Assembly: GCA_958496175.1 (NCBI GenBank)
Contig: OY292280.1
Location: 19,654,001-19,718,000, forward strand
Direction of reading: 5' to 3'
DNA from: Sisyra terminalis
Lineage: Eukaryota > Arthropoda > Insecta > Neuroptera > Sisyridae
Length of the DNA: 64,000 nt
The translations under genes and the position numbers were made by a program. A model generated the notes under the pieces. It did no database searches. It had not been told where the DNA came from and saw only the letters and a program-made list of their open reading frames with translations. This document shows positions 37,329-48,540 of this stretch, in pieces. Within the stretch, counting starts at the first letter, position 1. Each line of letters begins with the position of its first letter.

Positions 37329-38794
37329 ATATTTGCGGTTTATTTTGCGGATATTATTGCGGTTATTTTTGCGGATATCATTGCGGTTATTTTTGCGGAT
37401 ATCATTGCGGTTATTTTGCGGTAATATTTGCGGTTATTTTTGCGGATATCATTGCGGTTATTTTTTCGGATATTATTGCGGTTATTTTTGCGGATAATAT
37501 TGCGGTTATTTTTGCGGATATCATTGCGGTTAGTTTGCGGTAACATTTGCGGTTATTTTTGCGGAAATTATTGCGGTTATTTTGCGGCAATATTTGCGGT
37601 TATTTTTGCGGATATCATTGCGGTTATTTTTGCGGATATTATTGCGGTTATTTTTGCGGATATCATTGCGGTTATTTTGCGGTGATATTTGCGGTTATTT
37701 TTGCGGATATTATTGCGGTTATTTTGCGGTAATATTTGCGGTTATTTTTGCGGATATCATTGCGGTTTTTTTTGCGGATATTATTGCGGTTATTTTTGCG
37801 GATATCATTGCTGTTATTTTTGCGGATATTATTGCGGTTATTTTTGCGGATATTATTGCGGTTATTTTTGCGGATATCATTGCTGTTATTTTTGCGGATA
37901 TTATTGCGGTTATTTTTGCGGATATTATTGCGGTTATTTTTGCGGATATCATTGCGGTTATTTTGCGGTAACATTTGCGGTAATTTTTGCGGATATTATT
38001 GCGGTTATTTTTGCGGATATCATTGCGGTTATTTTGCGGTAATATTTGCGGTTATTTTTGCGGATATTATTGCGGTTATTTTTGCGGATATCATTGCGGT
38101 TATTTTGCGGTGATATTTGCGGTTATTTTTGCGGATATTATTGCGGTTATTTTTGCGGATATCATTGCGGTTATTTTGCGGTGTTATTTGCGGTTATTTT
38201 TGCGGATATCATTGCGGTTATTTTGCGGTAATATTTGCGGTTACTTTTGCGGATATCATTGCGGTTATTTTTGCGGATATCATTGCGGTTATTTTGCGGT
38301 GATATTTGCGGTTATTTTTGCGGATATCGTTGCGGTTATTTTGCGGTAATATTTGCGGTTATTTTTGCGGATATCATTGCGGTTATTTTTGCGGATATTA
38401 TTGCGGTTATTTTTGCGGATATCATTGCGGTTATTTTGCGGTGATATTTGCGGTTATTTTTGCGGATATCATTGCGGTTATTTTTGCGGATATTATTGCG
38501 GTTATTTTTGCGGATATTATTGCGGTTATTTTTGCGGATATCATTGCGGTTATTTTGCGGTGATATTTGCGGTTATTTTTACGGATATCATTGCGGTTAT
38601 TTTGCGGTAATATTTGCGGTTATTTTTGCGGATATCATTGCGGTTATTTTTGCGGATATCATTGCGGTTATTTTGCGGTGATATTTGCGGTTATTTTTGC
38701 GGATATCATTGCGGTTATTTTTGCGGATATTATTGCGGTTATTTTTGCGGATATTATTGCGGTTATTTTTGCGGATATCTTTGCGGTTATTTTG
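37329..38794 (+). repeat. A/B units with long A runs and a 72-bp expansion
   Basis: Near 37547-37600 it carries GCGGAAATTATT and GCGGCAATATTT as in the 1.6 kb repeats. Near 37740-37965 about ten A units follow without a B; inside, ATTGCTGTTA occurs at 37810 and 37882, exactly 72 bp (three A) apart. From about 38.1 kb the type changes to that of the left end of the window, with GCGGTGTTATTT near 38178 and GATATCGTTG near 38327. An extra half unit lies at 38782. Confidence 0.82.
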
Positions 38795-39706
38795 CGGTTA
38801 TTTTTGCGGATATCATTGCGGTTATTTTGCGGTAATATTTGCGGTTATTTTTGCGGATATCATTGCGGTTATTTTTGCGGATATTATTGCGGTTATTTTT
38901 GCGGATATCATTGCGGTTATTTTTGCGGATATCATTGCGGTTATTTTGCGGTGATATTTGCGGTTATTTTTGTGGATATCATTGCGGTTATTTTGCGGTA
39001 ATATTTATGGTTATTATTGCGGATATTATTGCGGTTATTTTTGCGGATATCATTGCGGTTATTTTGCGGTGATATTTGCGGTTATTTTTGCGGATATCAT
39101 TGCGGTTATTTTGCGGTAATATTTGCGGTTATTTTTGCGGATATTATTGCGGTTATTTTGCTGTAATATTTGCGGTTATTTTACGGATATCATTGCGGTT
39201 ATTTTTGCGGATATCATTGCGGTTATTTTGCGGTGATATTTGCGGTTATTTTTGCGGATATCATTGCGGTTATTTTGCGGTAATATTTGCGGTTATTTTT
39301 GCGGATATCATTGCGGTTATTTTTGCGGATATTATTGCGGTTATTTTTGCGGATATCATTGCGGTTATTTTTGCGGATATCATTGCGGTTATTTTGCGGT
39401 GATATTTGCGGTTATTTTTGTGGATATCATTGCGGTTATTTTGCGGTAATATTTATGGTTATTATTGCGGATATTATTGCGGTTATTTTTGCGGATATCA
39501 TTGCGGTTATTTTGCGGTGATATTTGCGGTTATTTTTGCGGATATCATTGCGGTTATTTTGCGGTAATATTTGCGGTTATTTTTGCGGATATTATTGCGG
39601 TTATTTTGCTGTAATATTTGCGGTTATTTTACGGATATCATTGCGGTTATTTTTGCGGATATCATTGCGGTTATTTTGCGGTGATATTTGCGGTTATTTT
39701 TGCGGA
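38795..39706 (+). repeat. 448-bp tandem repeat, about two copies
   Basis: 38795-39258 matches 39243-39706. Each carries TTTGTGGATATC, then ATGGTTATTATTGCGG, then a B3 unit and TTATTTTACGGATATC. The variant set matches 1.3-2.0 kb, so it belongs to the lineage at the left end of the window. Confidence 0.88.
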
Positions 39707-40184
39707 TATTATTGCGGTTATTTTTGCGGATATTATTGCGGTTATTTTTGCGGATATCATTGCGGTTATTTTGCGGTGATATTTGCGGTTATTTTTGCGG
39801 ATAACATTGCTTTTATTTTGCGGTGATATTTGCGGTTATTTTTGCGGATATCATTGCGGTTATTTTGCGGTAATATTTATGGTTATTTTTGCGGATATTA
39901 TTGCGGTTATTTTTGCGGATATTTTTGCGGTTATTTTTGCGGATATCATTGCGGTTATTTTGCGGTGATATTTGCGGTTATTTTTGCGGATATCATTGCG
40001 GTTATTTTGCGGTAATATTTGCGGTTATTTTACGGATATCATTGCGGTTATTTTTGCGGATATCATTGCGGTTATTTTGCGGTGATATTTGCGGTTATTT
40101 TTGCGGATATCATTGCGGTTATTTTGCGGTAATATTTGCGGTTATTTTTGCGGATATCATTGCGGTTATTTTGCGGTAATATTT
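39707..40184 (+). repeat. A/B units of the left-end lineage
   Basis: It holds GATAACATTGCTTTTATT near 39802, ATGGTT near 39879, GATATTTTTGCGG near 39920 and another TTTTACGG unit near 40030. No other element is seen. Confidence 0.8.
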
Positions 40185-42210
40185 GCGGTTATTTTTGCGG
40201 ATATCAATGCGGTTATTTTTGCGGATATTATTGCGGTTATTTTTGCGGATATTATTGCGGTTATTTTTGCGGATATCATTGCGGTTATTTTGCGGTGATA
40301 TTTGCGGTTATTTTTGCGGATATCATTGCGGTTATTTTTGCGGATATCATTGCGGTTATTTTGCGGTGATATTTGCGGTTATTTTTGCGGATATCATTGC
40401 GGTTATTTTGCGGTGATATTTGCGGTTATTTTTGCGGATATCATTGCGGTTATTTTTGCGGATATTATTGCGGTTATTTTGCTGTAATATTTGCGGTTAT
40501 TTTTACGGATATCATTGCGGTTATTTTTGCGGATATCATTGCGGATATTTTGCGGTAATATTTGCGGTTATTTTTGCGGATATCATTGCGGTTATTTTGC
40601 GGTGATATTTGCGGTTATTTTTGCGGATATTATTGCGGTTATTTTTGCGGATATCATTGCGGTTATTTTGCGGTGATATTTGCAGTTATTTTTGCGGATA
40701 TCATTGCGGTTATTTTGCGGTGATATTTGCGGTTATTTTTGCGGATATTATTGCGGTTATTTAGCTGTAATATTTGCGGTTAATTTTGCGGATATCATTG
40801 CGGTTATTTTTGCGGATATTATTGCGGTTATTTTTGCGGATATCATTGCGGTTATTTTGCGGTAATATTTGCGGTTATTTTTGCGGATATCATTGCGGTT
40901 ATTTTTGCGGATATTATTGCGGTTATTTTTGCGGATATCATTGCGGTTATTTTTGCGGATATCATTGCGGTTATTTTGCGGTGATATTTGCGGTTATTTT
41001 TGCGGATATCATTGCGGTTACTTTGCGGTAATATTTGCGGTTATTTTTGCGGATATTATTGCGGTTATTTTGCTGTAATATTTGCGGTTATTTTTGCGGA
41101 TATCATTGCGGTTATTTTGCGGTGATATTTGCGGTTATTTTTGCGGATATCATTGCGGTTATTTTGCGGTGATATTTGCGGTTATTTTTGCGGATATCAT
41201 TGCGGTTATTTTGCGGTAATATTTGCGGTTATTTTTGCGGATATTATTGCGGTTATTTTTGCGGATATCATTGCGGTTATTTTGCGGTGATATTTGCGGT
41301 TATTTTTGCGGATATCATTGCGGTTAATTTGCGGTAATATTTGCGGTTTTTTTTGCGGATATCATTGCGGTTATTTTTGCGGATATCATTGCGGTTATTT
41401 TGCGGTGATATTTGCGGTTATTTTTGCGGATATCATAGCGGTTATTTTGCGGTAATATTTGCGGTTATTTTTGCGGATATCATTGCGGTTATTTTTGCGG
41501 ATATTATTGCGGTTATTTTTGCGGATATAATTGCGGTTATTTTTGCGGATATCATTGCGGTTATTTTGCGGTGATATTTGCGGTTATTTTTGCGGATATC
41601 ATTGCGGTTATTTTGCGGTAATATTTGCGGTTATTTTTGCGGATATTATTGCGGTTATTTTTGCGGATATCATTGCGGTTATTTTTGCGGATATTATTGC
41701 GGATATTTTTGCGGATATCATTGCGGTTATTTTTGCGGATATCAATGCGGTTATTTTTGCGGATATTATTGCGGTTATTTTTGCGGATATTATTGCGGTT
41801 ATTTTTGCGGATATCATTGCGGTTATTTTGCGGTGATATTTGCGGTTATTTTTGCGGATATCATTGCGGTTATTTTTGCGGATATCATTGCGGTTATTTT
41901 GCGGTGATATTTGCGGTTATTTTTGCGGATATCATTGCGGTTATTTTGCGGTGATATTTGCGGTTATTTTTGCGGATATCATTGCGGTTATTTTTGCGGA
42001 TATTATTGCGGTTATTTTGCTGTAATATTTGCGGTTATTTTTACGGATATCATTGCGGTTATTTTTGCGGATATCATTGCGGATATTTTGCGGTAATATT
42101 TGCGGTTATTTTTGCGGATATCATTGCGGTTATTTTGCGGTGATATTTGCGGTTATTTTTGCGGATATTATTGCGGTTATTTTTGCGGATATCATTGCGG
42201 TTATTTTGCG
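40185..42210 (+). repeat. 1,538-bp repeat, about 1.3 copies
   Basis: 40185-40672 matches 41723-42210, including the TTTTTACGG unit and the GATATCATTGCGGATATTTT unit. Between them lies sequence matching 14.5-15.9 kb. Confidence 0.86.
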
Positions 42211-44040
42211 GTAATATTTGCGGTTATTTTTGCGGATATCATTGCGGTTATTTTGCGGTGATATTTGCGGTTATTTTTGCGGATATTATTGCGGTTATTT
42301 TTGCGGATATCATTGCGGTTATTTTGCGGTGATATTTGCGGTTATTTTTGCGGATATCATTGCGGTTATTTTTGCGGATATTATTGCGGTTATTTTTGCG
42401 GATATTATTGCGGTTATTTTTGCGGATATCATTGCGGTTATTTTTGCGGATATCATTGCGGTTATTTTGCGGTGATATTTGCGGTTATTTTTGCGGATAT
42501 CATTGCGGTTATTTTGCGGTAATATTTGCGGTTATTTTTGCGGATGTTATTGCGGTTATTTTGCTGTAATATTTGCGGTTATTTTTGCGGATATCATTGC
42601 GGTTATTTTGCGGTGATATTTGCGGTTATTTTTGCGGATATCATTGCGGTTATTTTGCGGTGATATTTGCGGTTATTTTGCGGTAATATTTGCGGATATT
42701 TTTGCGGATATTATTGCGGTTATTTTGCTGTAATATTTGCGGTTAATTTTGCGGATATCAGTGCGGTTATTTTTGCGGATATTATTGCGGTTATTTTGGC
42801 GGATATCAGTGCGGTTATTTTGCGGAAATATTTGCGGTTATTTTTGCGGATATCATTGCGGTTATTTTGCGGTGATATTTGCGGTTATTTTTGCGGATAT
42901 CATTGCGGTTATTTTTGCGGATATCATTGCGGTTATTTTGCGGTGATATTTGCGGTTATTTTTGCGGATATCATTGCGGTTATTTTGCGGTGATATTTGC
43001 GGTTATTTTTGCGGATATTATTGCGGTTATTTTTGCGGATATTATTGCGGTTATTTTGCTGTAATATTTGCGGTTATTTTTGCGGATATCATTGCGGTTA
43101 TTTTTGCGGATATCATTGCGGATATTTTGCGGTAATATTTGCGGTTATTTTTGCGGATATCATTGCGGTTATTTTGCAGTGATATTTGCGGTTATTTTTG
43201 CGGATATTATTGCGGTTATTTTTGCGGATATCATAGCGGTTATTTTGCGGTGATATTTGCGGTTATTTTTGCGGATATCATTGCGGTTATTTTGCGGTGA
43301 TATTTGCGGTTATTTTGCGGTAATATTTGCGGTTATTTTTGCGGATATTATTGCGGTTATTTTGCTGTAATATTTGCGGTTAATTTTGCGGATATCATTG
43401 CGGTTATTTTTGCGGATATTATTGCGGTTATTTTTGCGGATATCATTGCGGTTATTTTGCGGTAATATTTGCGGTTATTTTTGCGGATATCATTGCGGTT
43501 ATTTTTGCGGATATTATTGCGGTTATTTTTGCGGATATCATTGCGGTTATTTTTGCGGATTTCATTGCGGTTATTTTGCGGTGATATTTGCGGTTATTTT
43601 TGCGGATATCATTGCGGTTACTTTGCGGTAATATTTGCGGTTATTTTTGCGGATATTATTGCGGATATTTTGCTGTAATATTTGCGGTTATTTTTGCGGA
43701 TATCATTGCGGTTATTTTGCGGTGATATTTGCGGTTATTTTTGCGGATATCATTGCGGTTATTTTGCGGTGATATTTGCGGTTATTTTTGCGGATATCAT
43801 TGCGGTTATTTTGCGGTAATATTTGCGGTTATTTTTGCGGATATTATTGCGGTTATTTTTGCGGATATAATTGCGGTTATTTTGCGGTGATATTTGCGGT
43901 TATTTTTGCGGATATCATTGCGGTTATTTTGCGGTAATATTTGCGGTTATTTTTGCGGATATCATTGCGGTTATTTTTGCGGATATCATTGCGGTTATTT
44001 TGCGGTGATATTTGCGGTTATTTTTGCGGATATCATTGCG
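40390..44040 (+). repeat. Third, diverged relative of the 8.9 kb block (matches 14.5-17.7 kb)
   Basis: 40390-41744 matches about 14522-15875 at offset 25,868, then 25,869 after one base. About 42199-44040 matches 15880-17721 at offset 26,319. Shared variants include GCAGTTATT near 40682, ATAGCGG, GATATCAGTGCGG and GCAGTGAT. It differs from the other two copies by single bases (GATATAATT near 43866, GATTTCATT near 43558) and by whole-unit gains and losses. After 44040 the match resumes at shifted offsets (26,272 and 26,296) to about 44.4 kb. Confidence 0.88.
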
Positions 44041-44494
44041 GTTATTTTTGCGGATATTATTGCGGTTATTTTTGCGGATATAATTGCGGTTATTTTTGCG
44101 GATATCATTGCGGTTACTTTGCGGTGATATTTGCGGTTATTATTGCGGATATCATTGCGGTAATTTTGCGGTAATATTTGCGGTTATTTTTGCGGATATT
44201 ATTGCGGTTATTTTTGCGGATATCATTGCGGTTATTTTTGCGGATATTATGGCGGTTATTTTTGCGGATATTATTGCGGTTATTTTTGCGGATATCATTG
44301 TGGTTATTTTGCGGTAATATTTGCGGTTATTTTTGCGGATATCATTGCGGTTAATTTGCGGTGATATTTGCGGTTATTTTTGCGGATATTATTGCGGTTA
44401 TTTTTGCAGATATCATTGCGGTTATTTTGCGGTGATATTTGCGGTTATTTTTGCGGATATCATTGCGGTTATTTTTGCGGATATTATTGCGATT
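44041..44494 (+). repeat. A/B units bridging to the 1,041-bp repeat
   Basis: It matches parts of 17.8-18.1 kb with a few private changes, such as TTATTATTGCGG near 44138 and TGCAGATATC near 44405. GATATTATGGCGG occurs near 44245. Satellite only. Confidence 0.8.
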
Positions 44495-46955
44495 ATTTTT
44501 GCGGATATTATTGCGGTTATTTTTGCGGATATCATTGCGGTTATTTTTGCGGATATCATTGCGGTTATTTTGCGGTGATATTTGCGGTTATTTTTGCGGA
44601 TATCATTGTGGTTATTTTGCGGTAATATTTGCGGTTATTTTTGCGGATGTTATTGCGGTTATTTTGCTGTAATATTTGCGGTTATTTTTGCGGATATCAT
44701 TGCGGTTATTTTGCGGTGATATTTGCGGTTATTTTTGCGGATATCATTGCGGTTATTTTGCGGTGATATTTGCGGTTATTTTGCGGTAATATTTGCGGTT
44801 ATTTTTGCGGATATTATTGCGGTTATTTTGCTGTAATATTTGCGGTTAATTTTGCGGATATCATTGCGGTTATTTTTGCGGATATTATTGCGGTTATTTT
44901 GGCGGATATCAGTGCGGTTATTTTGCGGTAATATTTGCGGATATTTTTGCGGATATCATTGCGGTTATTTTTGCGGATATTATTGCGGTTATTTTTGCGG
45001 ATATCATTGCGGTTATTTTTGCGGATATCATTGCGGTTATTTTGCGGTAACATTTGCGGTTATTTTTGCGGATATTATTGCGGTTATTTTTGCGGATATC
45101 ATTGCGGTTATTTTTGCGGATATCATTGCGGTTATTTTGCGGTAATATTTGCGGTTATTTTGGCGGATATCATTGCGGTTAATTTGCGGTTATATTTGCG
45201 GTTATTTTTGCGGATATTATTGCGGTTATTTTTGCGGATATCATTGCGGTTATTTTGCGGTGATATTTGCGGTTATTTTTGCGGATATCATTGCGGTTAT
45301 TTTTGCGGATATTATTGCGGTTATTTTTGCGGATATTATTGCGGTTATTTTTGCGGATATCATTGCGGTTATTTTGCGGTGATATTTGCGGTTATTTTTG
45401 CGGATATCATTGCTGTTATTTTTGCGGATATCATTGCGGTTATTTTGCGGTGATATTTGCGGTTATTTTGGCGGATATCATTGCGGTTATTTTGCGGTAA
45501 TATTTGCGGTTATTTTTGCGGATATCATTGCGGATATTTTTGCGGATATTATTGCGGTTATTTTTGCTGATATCATTGCGGTTATTTTTGCGGATATCAT
45601 TGCGCTTATTTTGCGGTGATATTTGCGGTTATTTTTGCGGATATCATTGCGGTTATTTTGCGGTAATATTTGCGGTTATTTTTGCGGATGTTATTGCGGT
45701 TATTTTGCTGTAATATTTGCGGTTATTTTTGCGGATATCATTGCGGTTATTTTGCGGTGATATTTGCGGTTATTTTTGCGGATACCATTGCGGTTATTTT
45801 GCGGTGATATTTGCGGATATTTTGCGGTAATATTTGCGGTTATTTTTGCGGATATTATTGCGGTTATTTTGCTGTAATATTTGCGGTTAATTTTGCGGAT
45901 ATCATTGCGGTTATTTTTGCGGATATTATTGCGGTTATTTTGGCGGATATCATTGCGGTTATTTTGCGGTAATATTTGCGGTTATTTTTGCGGATATCAT
46001 TGCGGTTATTTTTGCGGATATTATTGCGGTTATTTTTGCGGATATCATTGCGGTTATTTTTGCGGATATCATTGCGGTTATTTTGCGGTAACATTTGCGG
46101 TTATTTTTGCGGATATTATTGCGGTTATTTTTGCGGATATCATTGCGGTTATTTTTGCGGATATCATTGCGGTTATTTTGCGGTAATATTTGCGGTTATT
46201 TTGGCGGATATCATTGCGGTTAATTTGCGGTTATATTTGCGGTTATTTTTGCGGATATTATTGCGGTTATTTTTGCGGATATCATTGCGGTTATTTTGCG
46301 GTGATATTTGCGGTTATTTTTGCGGATATCATTGCGGTTATTTTTGCGGATATTATTGCGGTTATTTTTGCGGATATTATTGCGGTTATTTTTGCGGATA
46401 TCATTGCGGTTATTTTGCGGTGATATTTGCGGTTATTTTTGCGGATATCATTGCTGTTATTTTTGCGGATATCATTGCGGTTATTTTGCGGTGATATTTG
46501 CGGTTATTTTGGCGGATATCATTGCGGTTATTTTGCGGTAATATTTGCGGTTATTTTTGCGGATATCATTGCGGATATTTTTGCGGATATTATTGCGGTT
46601 ATTTTTGCGGATATCATTGCGGTTATTTTTGCGGATATCATTGCGGTTATTTTGCGGTGATATTTGCGGTTATTTTTGCGGATATCATTGCGGTTATTTT
46701 GCGGTAATATTTGCGGTTATTTTTGCGGATGTTATTGCGGTTATTTTGCTGTAATATTTGCGGTTATTTTTGCGGATATCATTGCGGTTATTTTGCGGTG
46801 ATATTTGCGGTTATTTTTGCGGATACCATTGCGGTTATTTTGCGGTGATATTTGCGGATATTTTGCGGTAATATTTGCGGTTATTTTTGCGGATATTATT
46901 GCGGTTATTTTGCTGTAATATTTGCGGTTAATTTTGCGGATATCATTGCGGTTAT
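44495..46955 (+). repeat. 1,041-bp higher-order repeat, about 2.4 copies
   Basis: Copies are 44495-45535, 45536-46576 and a partial 46577-46955. GATGTTATT lies at 44646, 45687 and 46728. Each full copy has a B3 and A3 pair, TTTTGGCGG units, GCGGTTATATTTG and ATTGCTGTTA. GATACCATT and GCGGATATTTTGCGG appear in copies 2 and 3 but not in copy 1, so these arose before the last duplication. Confidence 0.9.
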
Positions 46956-48540
46956 TTTGCGGCGATATTTGCGGTTATTTTGCGGTAATATTTGCGGTTA
47001 TTTTTGCGGATATTATTGCGGTTATTTAGCTGTAATATTTGCGGTTAATTTTGCGGATATCATTGCGGTTATTTTTGCGGATATTATTGCGGTTATTTTT
47101 GCGGATATCATTGCGGTTATTTTGCGGTAATATTTGCGGTTATTTTTGCGGATATCATTGCGGTTATTTTTGCGGATATTATTGCGGTTATTTTTGCGGA
47201 TATCAATGCGGTTATTTTTGCGGATATCATTGCGGTTATTTTGCGGTGATATTTGCGGTTATTTTTGCGGATATCTTTGCGGTTACTTTGCGGTAATATT
47301 TGCGGTTATTTTTGCGGATATTATTGCGGTTATTTTGCTGTAATATTTGCGGTTATTTGTGCGGATATCATTGCGGTTATTTTGCGGTGGTATTTGCGGT
47401 TATTTTTGCGGATATCATTGCGGTTATTTTGCGGTGATATTTGCGGTTATTTTTGCGGATATCATTGCGGTTATTTTGCGGTAATATTTGCGGTTATTTT
47501 TGCGGATATTATTGCGGTTATTTTTGCGGATATCATTGCGGTTATTTTGCGGTGATATTTGCGGTTATTTTTGCGGATATCATTGCGGTTATTTTGCGGT
47601 AATATTTGCGGTTATTTTTGCGGATATCATAGCGGTTATTTTTGCGGATATCATTGCGGTTATTTTGCGGTGATATTTGCGGTTATTTTTGCGGATATCA
47701 TTGCGGTTATTTTGCGGTAATATTTGCGGTTATTTTTGCGGATAAAATTGCGGTTATTTTTGCGGATATCATTGCGGTTATTTTGCGGTGATATTTGCGG
47801 TTATTTTTGCGGATATCATTGCGGTTATTTTGCGGTAATATTTGCGGTTATTTTTGCGGATATTATTGCGGTTATTTTTGCGGATATCATTGCGGTTATT
47901 TTTGCGGATATTATTGCGGATATTTTTGCGGATATCATTGCGGTTATTTTTGCGGATATCATTGCGGTTATTTTGCGGTGATATTTGCGGTTATTTTTGC
48001 GGATATCATTGCGGTTATTTTGCGGTAATATTTGCGGTTATTTTTGCGGATGTTATTGCGGTTATTTTTGCGGATATCATTGCGGTTATTTTGCGGTGAT
48101 ATTTGCGGTTATTTTTGCGGATATCATTGCGGTTATTTTTGCGGATATCATTGCGGTTATTTTGCGGTAATATTTGCGGTTATTTTTGCGGATATCATTG
48201 CGGTTATTTTTGCGGATATCATTGCGGTTATTTTGCGGTGATATTTGCGGTTATTTTTGCGGATATCATTGCGGTAATTTTGCGGTAATATTTGCGGTTA
48301 TTTTTGCGGATATTATTGCGGTTATTTTTGCGGATATCATTGCGGTTATTTTGCGGTGATATTTGCGGTTATTTTTGCGGATATCATTGCGGTTATTTTG
48401 CGGTAATATTTGCGGTTATTTTTGCGGATATCATTGCGGTTATTTTTGCGGATATCATTGCGGTTATTTTGCGTTGATATTTGCGGTTATTTTTGCGGAT
48501 ATCATTGCGGTTATTTTGCGGTAATATTTGCGGTTATTTT
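46956..48540 (+). repeat. A/B units resembling 14.9-18 kb
   Basis: B3 followed by A3 near 47030, GCGGTTACTTT near 47281 and long A runs follow the order at 14.9-15.2 kb with scattered differences (GATATCAATG, GATATCTTTG). GTGCGGATATC near 47360, GCGGTGGTATT near 47387 and GATAAAATT near 47742 are private. No internal repeat longer than a few units was seen. Confidence 0.78.
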
